Of a DNA stretch of 64,000 nucleotides, positions 17,963-27,171 are shown piece after piece. Source of the stretch: Clostridiales bacterium (lineage in GTDB: Bacteria; Bacillota; Clostridia; Christensenellales; Aristaeellaceae). The notes below the pieces were generated by a model. The model was not told the origin of the DNA. It did no database searches and worked only from the letters and a program-made list of their open reading frames with translations. The stretch is from positions 186,001 through 250,000 of the forward strand of contig SVGM01000001.1 of NCBI GenBank assembly GCA_015056365.1, given 5' to 3'. Numbering within the stretch: position 1 is the first letter of the stretch; each line of letters opens with the position of its first letter. A program made the translations under genes and the position numbers.

Positions 17963-19018
17963 ATGGCCGGAGTAACCTACAAATGCGATAGTTGCGGCGC
18001 CTACCTGAACTTTGACCCTGAAAGCCAAAAGTGGAAGTGTCCCTTTTGCGGCTCTATTTTTGCCGAGGGAGACGTGATCCCCGAGCAGCAGGAAGAAACC
18101 GTCCCTGAAGAGGAGGCGGCGCAGGAGAGCCAACAGGCGTCCTCCTCTCAGGTGGTGTACCGCTGCCAAAGCTGCGGCAGTGAGATCATGACCGACGAAA
18201 CCACCGTGGCAACCCACTGCTACTATTGCCACAGTCCGGTGGTTCTTCAGGGCAAAATGACAGATGATCTCAAGCCCGACAAGGTGCTGCCCTTCACCGT
18301 CAGCAAGGAAAAAGCAGTGGAAACCTTCATGAACTGGGCTAAAGGCAAGAAATACGTCCCGGAGAACTTTTTCCAAGAGACTCAGGTGCAGCAGATGACC
18401 GGCGTATACTACCCCCACTTTGTGACCGAATGCACGGTGGACGGCTCGTTCCAGGGCGAAGGTACCCGCAGCGACATCACCACTGCCGGCAATTACATCA
18501 TCACCCATACGCATCATTTCCGTATGCGCCGCGAGGGCAGGCTCACCTTCCGCAACATCATGCGCCCTGCCCTGCAAAAGGCCAACCGCAAGCTGTCTGA
18601 CGGTATTCATCCCTTCCCGCTGGAGAAGTCCAAGAATTTCTCCGACGCCTACCTGACGGGCTTCCTGGCCGAGCGCCGGGACATCGCCAAGGAAGATATC
18701 CGCAGCGATATCGAAGGCGAAGTAAGCAACTATGTGCAGCCCATGCTGATCGACGGGCACGGCTACCAGACCTGCCGCGGCAGCACCAGCACGCGCCTTA
18801 GCAGCATCAACAGCCAGTATGTGCTTCTGCCTACCTGGGTGCTTACCTACCCCAACAGCAAGAACCCCGACGATCCTTATTATTTCGCCATGAACGGCTG
18901 CACCGGCGAGATCTGCGGCAAGCTGCCTGTGGACAAAAAGAAACTGCTGCGCAACGCCGCGCTGCTCGCCCTTGCCGTCTTTGCTGTCGTTTGTCTTCTG
19001 AGCTACTTTATGTTCTAA
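17963..19018 (+). CDS. Membrane-anchored protein with two zinc ribbons
   Basis: The 351-residue protein begins with a zinc ribbon (CDSCG...CPFCGSIF), followed by an acidic Gln/Glu linker. A second ribbon (CQSCGSEIMTDETTVATHCYYC) lies near residues 70-95, and a single hydrophobic helix at the C-terminus (residues ~325-350) ends YFMF. The middle domain (residues ~110-310, with VLPFTVSKEKAVETFMNWAKGKKYVP and LLPTWVLTY) is conserved in uncharacterised Clostridia proteins. It would sit in the cytoplasm, tail-anchored in the membrane. The TPM-domain gene starts 19 nt downstream, so the two are probably one operon. Function is unknown. Confidence 0.75.
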   Translation: MAGVTYKCDSCGAYLNFDPESQKWKCPFCGSIFAEGDVIPEQQEETVPEEEAAQESQQASSSQVVYRCQSCGSEIMTDETTVATHCYYCHSPVVLQGKMTDDLKPDKVLPFTVSKEKAVETFMNWAKGKKYVPENFFQETQVQQMTGVYYPHFVTECTVDGSFQGEGTRSDITTAGNYIITHTHHFRMRREGRLTFRNIMRPALQKANRKLSDGIHPFPLEKSKNFSDAYLTGFLAERRDIAKEDIRSDIEGEVSNYVQPMLIDGHGYQTCRGSTSTRLSSINSQYVLLPTWVLTYPNSKNPDDPYYFAMNGCTGEICGKLPVDKKKLLRNAALLALAVFAVVCLLSYFMF

Positions 19019-19037
19019 TGGCGGGAGGAGTGACACC

Positions 19038-20051
19038 ATGAAAAACCAACTGAAACGCATTGGCGCGCTGACGCTGGTGATGATGCTGGTGCTTTGCCTG
19101 CCCGTTTTGGCGCATGGAACGTCGATCATCGACGTCCTCACCCAGCAGCTCACCCAGACTCAGCCCAACAAAGGCATTAACCTGATCGATACCGAAGAAG
19201 ATGAGATCGTTGCCCAGCCCACCGCAACGGCCGAACCCACCAAGGCGCCTGTGGCTGCTCCGGCGCCCGTTTCCACAGGGGATGTCTCCCGCATCCGCGA
19301 TGACGCCAACCTGTTGACCCCGGATGAGGAAGCCCGGCTGCTGGAGAGAATTGCTCAGTTTCAGAGAAATACCGGCATGGATTTCCTGCTGCTGACCTCC
19401 AACAAGCCCCATCCCAACCAGAGCGCCCAGCAGCTGGCAGATGACTACTACGACTACATGGGTCTTGGTTTGGACGAGGAAAACAGCGGCGTAGCGTACT
19501 ACATTGATATGAACGAACGCTATCACTACCTCTCCACCACCGGTGCCATGATTGATTACATGACGGACGAGCGCATCGACAGCGCCATTACACAGAACAC
19601 CCGTTACCTGAGCTCCGGCGCGTACTACAATGCAGCCGTCAACATGATCGATATGGTAGAAAACTACTACCGCAAGGGGATCCCCGAGGGGCAGTACCAA
19701 TACGATATTCTCACCGGTCAGCAGCTTACCGCGCGCCACAAGGCGCTGACCAGCAACGAACTGCTTGTAGGCGGCCTGATCGCGCTGGTGGTAGCCCTGA
19801 TCTTCTACAAATCCGTCAGCCATACCTATGAGCTGAAGGGCAGCACTTACAGCTACGATTCACGCACCAACGGCAGCCTGAATATGACCAACACCGAGGA
19901 CACCTACTTGAATACCACCACCACCCGCGTACGCAAGCCCGATCCGCCCAGATCCAACGGCGGCTTTGGCGGCGGTGGATTCAGCGGCGGAAGCGGCGTG
20001 CACATCGGCTCCAGCGGCACCAGCCACGGTGGTGGCGGCGGACGCTTCTGA
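19038..20051 (+). CDS. Exported TPM-domain protein with membrane anchor and Gly-rich tail
   Basis: The 337-residue protein has a signal peptide (LTLVMMLVLCLPVLAHG) and a Pro/Ala linker. A TPM domain (about residues 90-215) follows, with IRDDANLLTPDEEARLLERI, DFLLLTSNKP and GVAYYIDMNERYHYLSTTGAM. There is a membrane helix near 238-255, and the C-terminal tail is Gly/Ser-rich (GGFGGGGFSGGSG). TPM proteins have been tied to photosystem repair, phosphatase activity and envelope functions, so no precise role can be given. The TGATG junction couples it to tag. Confidence 0.85.
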   Translation: MKNQLKRIGALTLVMMLVLCLPVLAHGTSIIDVLTQQLTQTQPNKGINLIDTEEDEIVAQPTATAEPTKAPVAAPAPVSTGDVSRIRDDANLLTPDEEARLLERIAQFQRNTGMDFLLLTSNKPHPNQSAQQLADDYYDYMGLGLDEENSGVAYYIDMNERYHYLSTTGAMIDYMTDERIDSAITQNTRYLSSGAYYNAAVNMIDMVENYYRKGIPEGQYQYDILTGQQLTARHKALTSNELLVGGLIALVVALIFYKSVSHTYELKGSTYSYDSRTNGSLNMTNTEDTYLNTTTTRVRKPDPPRSNGGFGGGGFSGGSGVHIGSSGTSHGGGGGRF

Positions 20052-20629
20052 TGCACACGACGAACGATCTCCCTCGCTGTTCCTGGGCCAGGGGCGAGCT
20101 ATTGGCAACCTACCATGATAACGAGTGGGGCGTGCCCACCCAGGACGAGAACAGGCTTTACGAGCTGCTCCTGCTGGAAGCCTTTCAAGCAGGCCTCAGC
20201 TGGCAGGTCATTCTCAGCAAGCGTGACAATTTCCGCCGGGCCTTCGACAACTTCCAGGCGCATCAAATCGCCCGTTACGGGGAAGATAAGATCGATGCGC
20301 TGATGAAGGATGCAGGCATAGTGCGTTGCAGGCGCAAGATCGAGGGCGCGATCCTAAACGCACAGGTATATCTGGACATCTGCAGGGAATACGGCTCCTT
20401 TGCCGCTTACCTGTACAGTTTTACCGAGGATGGCAAACCCGTGGTCAACCACGGCGCGCCGGTAACCACCTCGCCCATCAGCGACCGCATGTCCGCAGAC
20501 CTTCGCAAACGCGGCATGAAGTATATGGGCTCGGTGACGGTGTACAGCTATCTGCAGGCCATTGGTCTGGTAGATGACCATGAGGCGCACTGCTTCCGCC
20601 GCAGCCCGGTGGAGGGGCAGCATGTCTGA
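20051..20629 (+). CDS. tag: DNA-3-methyladenine glycosylase I
   Basis: The 192-residue protein matches Tag across its length: RCSWARGELLATYHDNEWGVP, YELLLLEAFQAGLSW, the zinc-binding Cys/His residues, and the C-terminal KRGMKYMGSVTVYSYLQAIGLVDDH with HCFR. It removes 3-methyladenine from alkylated DNA. Its ATG shares one base with the TGA of the preceding gene. Confidence 0.95.
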   Translation: MHTTNDLPRCSWARGELLATYHDNEWGVPTQDENRLYELLLLEAFQAGLSWQVILSKRDNFRRAFDNFQAHQIARYGEDKIDALMKDAGIVRCRRKIEGAILNAQVYLDICREYGSFAAYLYSFTEDGKPVVNHGAPVTTSPISDRMSADLRKRGMKYMGSVTVYSYLQAIGLVDDHEAHCFRRSPVEGQHV

Positions 20630-21725
20630 ACAGACCGCCAATCGCTGGCAACAATGGAACCGCCGATTCAGCGGCATTCCCGGGATGGGAGTGCGGATCA
20701 CAGCCGTGATCGTGCTGACGGCGGTTCTTTTTGTGGTGCTTCCTTATGTGTGGCCGTTTGTGGTCGCGCTGATCTGCGCGCAGTTGCTGGAGCCCTTTGT
20801 CAAGCGGATAACCTCACTGCTCAAACGCATCCATCTGGGACGTAGAACCGCCACGCTGTTGGGGATGCTGCTTCTCTTTGGCGTGGTGGGCACGCTGATC
20901 GGTCTGTTGCTGAGCAGGCTGGGGCAGGAACTGGTCTCTCTGGTGCGGGGCGCCCCCCAGCTGGTCAGCTGGGTCTCCGGCACAGCGCTGCCCAAGCTGC
21001 GCAGCCTGTATGACCGTTATCTGGCGCTGATGCCCGACTATGTACCGGAACTGGTGAGCAACGCCATCTCCTCCCTGGCGCAAACTGCCGTAGGCTGGGC
21101 TGCGTCCCTGTCCGGCTGGCTGACCACCGGCGCATGGAGCACCGCATTGGGCATTCCTCACGTAATGCTGGCGCTGATCCTCGTGATCATGGGCACCTAC
21201 TACTTTACCGCCGACCGGGAGCGGATCCTGCTCTTTTTCCGACGCTTCCTGCCGGCTGCCACGCGCAGACAGACCACGCGCCTGAAGGATGACGTGCTCA
21301 AAACAGTATACGGCCAGTTGAAAAGTCAACTGACCGTATCTCTAGTGATTATGGCGTTTTTGGTGGCATTGTTCTGGCTCCTCAAGGTGCCCTACGGGCT
21401 GTTGGCCGGACTTGGCATCGGACTGGCAGACGCTTTGCCGGCGCTGGGGGCCGGCCTGTTCCTGGTTCCCTGGAGCATCCTTGCCTTCATCGGCGGCAAC
21501 ACTCAGACCGGCCTTCTGATGGCAGGCGCCTACGTGGGCACGGTGATCATCCGTCAGGTGCTGGAGCCACGCATCGTCGGGCGCAATCTGGGTCTGTACC
21601 CGCTGGTGACCATGGCGGCCATGTACGCCGGTTTCCGCCTGTTCGGTGTACTGGGGCTGATCGGCGGGCCGATTTTCATGAGCATACTGCGCACGGTGCT
21701 CAAACGGGACAAGCACCGCGGATAA
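20622..21725 (+). CDS. ytvI: YtvI-like AI-2E family permease
   Basis: The 367-residue polytopic protein has about seven or eight membrane helices and the family pattern: two N-terminal helices, a long soluble-like stretch (RGAPQLVSWVSG...), and the C-terminal block GLLAGLGIGLADALPALGAG...LEPRIVGRNLGLYPLVTM. YtvI is expressed in sporulation in Bacillus but has no established transport substrate. The start at 20622 (MSEQT) follows GGAGGGG and overlaps tag by 8 nt. Confidence 0.85.
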   Translation: MSEQTANRWQQWNRRFSGIPGMGVRITAVIVLTAVLFVVLPYVWPFVVALICAQLLEPFVKRITSLLKRIHLGRRTATLLGMLLLFGVVGTLIGLLLSRLGQELVSLVRGAPQLVSWVSGTALPKLRSLYDRYLALMPDYVPELVSNAISSLAQTAVGWAASLSGWLTTGAWSTALGIPHVMLALILVIMGTYYFTADRERILLFFRRFLPAATRRQTTRLKDDVLKTVYGQLKSQLTVSLVIMAFLVALFWLLKVPYGLLAGLGIGLADALPALGAGLFLVPWSILAFIGGNTQTGLLMAGAYVGTVIIRQVLEPRIVGRNLGLYPLVTMAAMYAGFRLFGVLGLIGGPIFMSILRTVLKRDKHRG

Positions 21726-21740
21726 CGCGGCAGCCAGCAT

Positions 21741-23243
21741 TTACGGCATCATTTCCCCCATGGCAGACGCCAGCGCTTCCACATAGCAATAGTGCATGAT
21801 GACGCCGTCCACTGCCAGTGCGTCCGAAAACGCGTCCAGACGATAAGCCTCCAAGGTACGGGAAGTGCCGCCGATGGTGGTGAGCACGATCCGCCAGCGG
21901 GGATTCTCCGTCTCGGGTTTCCAACCCGTGGGTACACTGCCGGAAACACCCATCGCTGTGATTCGATCCACAAGCGCCTGCGCCTGATCGGCCGGGATAC
22001 TTTCGCCATTGCAGACAGCAACCAGATCGTAGATCTCGTTTCCTTCTGCGTCCAGCTCCAGCTCATTGTTTTCCATGACCCGCTCCACATAGTCAATCTG
22101 CACATGCAGACTGCCGGTTTGGGTCTCCACCTGAATATCACTGATCTGCGCCGTTCCCATATCGGCTGGGCGTGCAGTCAGCAAGCTGTCCGCTTTGGCT
22201 GCGATCCACGGTTCCACCAGAAAACGGCTGACCAGATACACTTTTCCCTCATAGGCGCAGGTGTAGAAAAACTCTTCCTCAAGACAGCCGAACACAAAGC
22301 GGAACTGCTGAGCAGGCATCATCTGAGCAATCAGCTGCCCATCCCCATTGACTTGCGCATGGAAGCCTTCCTGCTGGTGGATATCCACGGTGCACAGCGG
22401 CTGGTCAAAGCCATACTGGGCACGATTTTCCTCTGTCAAATCGCCCAGCAGGGTACCCAGACGCAGACTGTCCAGTACCGTGATCATCGCCGATGTGGCG
22501 CTGCTGCTCATGGGGTAACAAACGGGCTGAACAAGCGTTGCCGTGGAAATCCCCTGCTCATTGACGGTGAATTGCATCGTCAAATCTCCAAACGTATTGC
22601 GAATCTCTACGCGATCCGCCAAACCAGCATCCAGCACAGGCTGTTCCACCGGCATCAGTCGATTGGCCTCCAGAGCAAAAATCTCAGCGATACCCACATC
22701 GCACATATAGACGCCCGGATCGCCCGACCAGCGGTAATAGCTGTAGGTGGTCAGCGGCACCCCGGCGCCGATTTCCAGCACATTGGTCTTTCCGTCGACA
22801 TAGCGGACCCGAACGGTGGTCTGTGCCGGGGCAAGGCCCATTTCTGCCAGATGTTCCTCCACCTGCGCCGCATCTTCGGCGACCGTATTCTCCACAGCGA
22901 TGGTAGTAGCCGCAGCAATGAACTCCTCTGAATAGCTGTCGTTGATATCCAGCAGCTGGCCGTTTTCCTCCAGATACAACGCCCCGTCCTTGTAGCGCAG
23001 GGTATAGCTGTCGCCGGCGGCATGCTGGATGGTGATGCTGTCCAGCTGCGCAGCATCGCTGATATCCAGCGTCTGAAAGGTCAGCACAACTTCAGGATCG
23101 GGATACAGCTGCTCCGCAGGCGGAACCAGCTGCGGAAGCAACAACACAAGCGCCAGCGCAGCAAGCGCCGCAACAGCCAGTATCACCAGTGCCAGCCACA
23201 TGGACGGCGCCTTTTTTTGTTTTACTTTCGGCGGCTGTTGCAT
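21741..23243 (-). CDS. DUF4340-domain membrane-anchored protein
   Basis: The 500-residue protein has a Lys-rich N-terminus and one membrane helix at about residues 12-40. The rest is a large extracytoplasmic region with the DUF4340 pattern (ISDAAQLDSITIQHAAGDSYTLRY..., VRVRYVDGKTNVLEIGAG). Proteins of this type are encoded beside GldF/GldG ABC transporters. The start was set at 23243 because GGGAGGAAG lies just before it. It is the last gene of the four-gene ABC cassette. Confidence 0.8.
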   Translation of the reverse strand: MQQPPKVKQKKAPSMWLALVILAVAALAALALVLLLPQLVPPAEQLYPDPEVVLTFQTLDISDAAQLDSITIQHAAGDSYTLRYKDGALYLEENGQLLDINDSYSEEFIAAATTIAVENTVAEDAAQVEEHLAEMGLAPAQTTVRVRYVDGKTNVLEIGAGVPLTTYSYYRWSGDPGVYMCDVGIAEIFALEANRLMPVEQPVLDAGLADRVEIRNTFGDLTMQFTVNEQGISTATLVQPVCYPMSSSATSAMITVLDSLRLGTLLGDLTEENRAQYGFDQPLCTVDIHQQEGFHAQVNGDGQLIAQMMPAQQFRFVFGCLEEEFFYTCAYEGKVYLVSRFLVEPWIAAKADSLLTARPADMGTAQISDIQVETQTGSLHVQIDYVERVMENNELELDAEGNEIYDLVAVCNGESIPADQAQALVDRITAMGVSGSVPTGWKPETENPRWRIVLTTIGGTSRTLEAYRLDAFSDALAVDGVIMHYCYVEALASAMGEMMP

Positions 23244-23269
23244 GGTCTTCCTCCCATTCATGGTCAAAA

Positions 23270-24748
23270 TCAGCGGTTTCGTCTCGGTAACAGCACGATC
23301 AGCGCCAACGCGATGCAAAGCAGCGGCATGGCAACGATCAGCGCGATCCCAAGACCCTGGCTGCCCACCGTCAATGCAGGACGGAACGCCGCCGAGCTCA
23401 TGATATCCAGCGATACGTTATTGGCAGGCATCAGCTCGTTCATCACCACGGTGATGAATTCCTCAGCGTAGGTGCGCTGGTACACAAAAGGTTCCACAAA
23501 CATGGTGCTGTTGCCGATGGCAAACATTCGGCTCACGTTGCCGTTGGCGTGCATACGATGGGCATACAGCGCCAGCGAGATCTCGCCGCTGATATCGCCC
23601 GGCTGCTTTTCGGCGGTATCCAGCCCATCGGTGATATTTCGCACATAGGCGTTGGGCCCGGTTTTCAGTACCGTACCCACACTCAGGCTCAGATCGCCCT
23701 CGCCCGGAGCAACGGGCGTTTCAAAGGCGCAGGCCACCGGCAGCATCAGAATATCCATACCGGACATGGTCAGCGGCAGGGTCATATCCAGGTCTGTCAT
23801 ATACGGCAGCAGGTTGATGGGTTCGCTGTAATAGCTGCCAGCATCCTCCTGGCTGGCCACCACGATACCAGGCAGGGGAATCACGCCGTAACTTCGAAGG
23901 AGGGAGAGATAGTTGGGCATGGTATCCAGCGGATCGGTGTAGTCACGGATGACAAACAGGCTGCCGCCCTTCTGGGCAAAGGCGCTGATGGTTGCGATCT
24001 CAGTATCGCCGAAATCCTTCACAGGATCTGCAATCAGCAGCACGTCAACGTCCTCCAGCGTATCTCCGGCGAGCAAAACAACCTCCCGGACGTCGTATTG
24101 ATTTTCCTCAAGGAAGCTGACGAAAACCTCCATATATTCCATGGTCAGTTCGCCGTGCCCCTGCAAAAGACCAACCGTGGGTACGCTGGCCTGCGTGGTG
24201 TAGAGAATCGCTTCGGTGATCTTCTTTTCGTAGCTGAGCCCTTCCACCACAAAATCGCCCAGTTCAATATCGTATCCCTGGGTATAGAAATCATCGTAAT
24301 CCAGCACCACATACCGTCCCGTGGCAGGGCAGTTCACCACCACGCTGATGGCAGCCACCGCTGAGTCCATATCTCCGATAAACCGGGTCAGGATGCCGGG
24401 GTTTTTGCTAATATCCGTGGGCAGCACCTTTACCCGGTCCGACAATACGCCGTAATGCTGTACCACCTGCAGCAGCTGGGAGTTTTCCTCGCCGTCCTGA
24501 TAAAGCAGATACAATTCCACATCCGTATCAAGCTCATTGAGGACCTTTTCTGTCTTCTCGCCGGTAGAGGCATATTGATTAAAGCTCATATCCCGGCGCA
24601 GGCCGTAGGCGTTCTCTATGGTCTGCATAGCCACGTTGAGAAGAACCACGATCACGATCAGCAGCGCCATCATCAGGCTGCTCAACTTGCCGTGCCGCCA
24701 CTTGGGCTGGCGCAGCCGCTGCCCCAAAGAAGAAAACAGTTTTTTCAT
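23270..24748 (-). CDS. GldG-like ABC transporter auxiliary protein
   Basis: The 492-residue protein is anchored at both ends: helix ~24-45 at the N-terminus and helix ~460-485 before the basic end LLPRRNR. The central extracytoplasmic domain begins DMSFNQYASTGEKTEKVLNELDTDVELYLLY and matches the GldG/ABC-auxiliary (PF09822-like) family. In gliding bacteria the homologue works with GldF and GldA; the role in Clostridia is not known. It overlaps the permease gene by 4 nt and follows GGAGGCGG. Confidence 0.82.
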   Translation of the reverse strand: MKKLFSSLGQRLRQPKWRHGKLSSLMMALLIVIVVLLNVAMQTIENAYGLRRDMSFNQYASTGEKTEKVLNELDTDVELYLLYQDGEENSQLLQVVQHYGVLSDRVKVLPTDISKNPGILTRFIGDMDSAVAAISVVVNCPATGRYVVLDYDDFYTQGYDIELGDFVVEGLSYEKKITEAILYTTQASVPTVGLLQGHGELTMEYMEVFVSFLEENQYDVREVVLLAGDTLEDVDVLLIADPVKDFGDTEIATISAFAQKGGSLFVIRDYTDPLDTMPNYLSLLRSYGVIPLPGIVVASQEDAGSYYSEPINLLPYMTDLDMTLPLTMSGMDILMLPVACAFETPVAPGEGDLSLSVGTVLKTGPNAYVRNITDGLDTAEKQPGDISGEISLALYAHRMHANGNVSRMFAIGNSTMFVEPFVYQRTYAEEFITVVMNELMPANNVSLDIMSSAAFRPALTVGSQGLGIALIVAMPLLCIALALIVLLPRRNR

Positions 24749-25464
24749 GCGCCGCCTCCTTCCGAAAAGCGCCGGGCGTCCAAAACCCGCACCGTTGCCA
24801 CCAGGCAGACAAGAATGAAGCTGAGGAAGAACAGCACACAGGCAGGGCTGAGCTGGCCAAGCAGGAACGGCTCATACCGGTCATACAGGCTGACAAAGCC
24901 CAGCGCAGCACCCAGCCATTCGATGCTCATACGATCCGCCAGCAAATCCACCATCCACAAAAAGAAATTGGCCGCAAAACCCGCGATCGCGCCGGTCATC
25001 TGATTTTTGGCAAAGCAGCTCACCAGCAGATCCAGCGCAAGGAAACCCAGGCTCTGCAGCGTAAAGCCCAGATAGCCTACGAGCCACTCGCCGGCGTACA
25101 CCGTGCCGTAGATGGCGATGATCAGGGTATACACATTGGTCAGGGCAATGGTGATCAAAAGAACGCAGGCGGCCGCCAGGTACTTGCCCGTCACCACCCG
25201 CCACAAGGAGACCGGCGAGGTCAGCGGCAGCCGTTCGGTGCCCTTCTGGCGCTCCTCGCTGAGCAGGCGCATGGTCAGGATGGGACACAGCAGCATGCAC
25301 AGCAGCGTCAGCTGCGGCAGAAAGGACAGCAGATCACCAGAAAAATAGCGAAGGTTGTACAGGTAGAAAATCAGACCTGCCAGTGTCAGAAAGGCGCCGG
25401 CGAACACATAACCCACCGGCGTTCGGTAATAAGCGAGGAAATCCCGCTTGAAAATCGTACGCAA
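24745..25464 (-). CDS. ABC-2 type permease (GldF-like)
   Basis: The ~239-residue protein has six hydrophobic helices and the typical ABC-2 start RTIFKRDFLAYYRTPVGYVF. It also has the cytoplasmic segment LSEERQKGTERLPLTSPVSLWRVVTGKY. The start is a TTG at 25464, set by AAAGGAGG seven nt upstream. A TTG further upstream (25485) would put that ribosome site inside the gene. It should form the membrane channel for the upstream ATPase. Confidence 0.85.
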   Translation of the reverse strand: MRTIFKRDFLAYYRTPVGYVFAGAFLTLAGLIFYLYNLRYFSGDLLSFLPQLTLLCMLLCPILTMRLLSEERQKGTERLPLTSPVSLWRVVTGKYLAAACVLLITIALTNVYTLIIAIYGTVYAGEWLVGYLGFTLQSLGFLALDLLVSCFAKNQMTGAIAGFAANFFLWMVDLLADRMSIEWLGAALGFVSLYDRYEPFLLGQLSPACVLFFLSFILVCLVATVRVLDARRFSEGGGA

Positions 25465-25481
25465 TGGAATTCCTCCTTTGA

Positions 25482-26411
25482 TCAATCGCCAGAAATGGCT
25501 CGCAAAAAGATCTGCTCCAGGCTGTCTCCCTGGCGGGAAAGATGCAAAATGGGCGTGCCTAGGCTGCTCATCAATGCAAACAGGCGGCGTTCCGGTTCGG
25601 CGGTATCGTGGAAGGTGATCAATGCCTCCGTCTGGCCCTCAGGCGTATCGGACTGAAGTTCCAATGCCTTGACCCCGTCCAGCTGCCGCAGTTTGCTCAC
25701 CAACCCATTGGGGGCGGCGGCAGCCCGCAGGCGCAGCGTCACCTGCCCGGACTGGCTGAGCTCCGCCATAGGCTGATCCAGCTTGACCATGCCATGATGC
25801 AGAATCACCACATGATTGCACAGCTGCTGTACCTCGCTGAGAATATGAGAAGAAAAAACAATGGTTCGTCCTTTCGAAAGCGAGCGGATCAGCTGCCGGA
25901 TCTCGGTGATCTGTTTGGGGTCGAGGCCCACGGTGGGCTCGTCCAGCACCAGCACGTCCGGATTGCCGCAAATGGCCTGGGCAAACCCTGCGCGCTGCCG
26001 GTAGCCTTTGCTCAGATGGCTGAGCAGGCGATGGCGCATCTCCGTCAGTCCTGTCAGCTCCATCACCTCGTCAATATGCGCAGGAATGGCGCGACGTTGT
26101 ACGCCCTTAAGCTCGGACGAAAAGGATAGGTACTCCCGCACCGTCATCTCATCATACAGCGGCGGATGCTCGGGCAAATAGCCCAGGCGGCGCTTTGCCT
26201 CCTGAGGATTGAGGAGTGAATCATGACCGCCGATCCGGGCGCTACCGGAAGTGGGCGCAAGATAACCGGTCAGAATATTCAGCAGGGTGGTTTTTCCCGC
26301 GCCATTCTGCCCCAGCAGACCCAGCACGTCGCCCTTTTTCGCGTGCAGGCTGACCCCGCTCAGCGCCTGGACGCTTCCATATCGTTTGGTTACGTCGCAA
26401 ATCTCGATCAT
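25482..26411 (-). CDS. ABC transporter ATP-binding protein
   Basis: The 309-residue ATPase has Walker A GQNGAGKTT, the signature LSKGYRQRAGFAQAI (a degenerate LSGGQ), Walker B VLVLDEP, and the switch histidine in FSSHIL. A ~80-residue C-terminal extension is typical of ABC-2 exporters of the GldA/NatA class. The ATG at 26411 was preferred to a GTG at 26420, which is too close to the GGAGGG ribosome site. It is the first gene of the cassette. Confidence 0.92.
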   Translation of the reverse strand: MIEICDVTKRYGSVQALSGVSLHAKKGDVLGLLGQNGAGKTTLLNILTGYLAPTSGSARIGGHDSLLNPQEAKRRLGYLPEHPPLYDEMTVREYLSFSSELKGVQRRAIPAHIDEVMELTGLTEMRHRLLSHLSKGYRQRAGFAQAICGNPDVLVLDEPTVGLDPKQITEIRQLIRSLSKGRTIVFSSHILSEVQQLCNHVVILHHGMVKLDQPMAELSQSGQVTLRLRAAAAPNGLVSKLRQLDGVKALELQSDTPEGQTEALITFHDTAEPERRLFALMSSLGTPILHLSRQGDSLEQIFLRAISGD

Positions 26412-26449
26412 CAGGCGCACTCCCTCCTTATCGCTTCGTATACCCTGTC

Positions 26450-26458
26450 ATTATAGCA
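26450..26458 (-). promoter_or_regulatory. Extended -10 promoter for the ABC cassette
   Basis: On the minus strand TGC-TATAAT forms an extended -10 element (TATAAT at 26450-26455). No good -35 is visible at 17 nt. The start codon lies about 40 nt downstream. Confidence 0.55.
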
Positions 26459-26682
26459 CACTTCCGCGATCTTTAGGTGAACACTTTGTAAAACATAACA
26501 GTAGGCAAACCGCCCTACCCGTGCTATCATGCCATTGGCCGCCTTTGATGGCTGTCCTTTCGAAAAAAAGAAATTTTTCTGGATTTTCATGCAAGAAATG
26601 ACTGCCATACTTCGTTGATTGATTGAGTATGAACCGCCCTGTCCCCATGAGGGTGCGGGCGAGGCATCACGGAGGTTCGGGA

Positions 26683-27171
26683 ATGACGAACTTTGAAGAA
26701 CTGTACGAGAAGTACGCCACTGATGTATTGCGGGTGAGCTACTTCTATCTGGGAGACCGGCAAAAGGCCGAAGACGTGTGTCAAGACGTATTCGTACGGC
26801 TGATCACCAACGCCCCGGAGCTGGAGGAAGGCCGGGAAAAAGCCTGGCTGCTCAAGGTAGCTCTTAACCGCTGCCGGGATCTGTGGCGCGGCGCATGGGT
26901 CAAGCGCGTGGTGCTTGGCAGCCCCGTTTTTGAAATGATCCCCGCACCCGACGAGCACCAGCGGCGGGATGAAGAAGAAGCCATGATGACCGCCATCCAC
27001 CAGCTGCCCGCCACCTTCCGCGAAACCATTTTGCTTTACTACTATCAAGGGTACGGCATCAGCGAAATTGCACAGATGCTCGATCTGCCGGAAGGCACCA
27101 TTTCCAGTCGCCTTTCCCGCGCACGAAAGAAGCTGGAGCAGCTATTGACCGAAGGAGGACTTGCATCGTGA
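26683..27171 (+). CDS. RNA polymerase sigma factor, sigma-70/ECF type
   Basis: The 162-residue protein has sigma region 2 (YEKYATDVLRVSYFYLGDRQKAEDVCQDVFVRL). It also has region 4 with its helix-turn-helix (LPATFRETILLYYYQGYGISEIAQMLDLPEGTISSRLSRARKKL), and no region 3, as in ECF factors. The start at 26683 follows GGAGG with 8-nt spacing. A longer in-frame start was rejected for lack of a site. The next gene overlaps by 4 nt and is likely its membrane regulator. Confidence 0.92.
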   Translation: MTNFEELYEKYATDVLRVSYFYLGDRQKAEDVCQDVFVRLITNAPELEEGREKAWLLKVALNRCRDLWRGAWVKRVVLGSPVFEMIPAPDEHQRRDEEEAMMTAIHQLPATFRETILLYYYQGYGISEIAQMLDLPEGTISSRLSRARKKLEQLLTEGGLAS

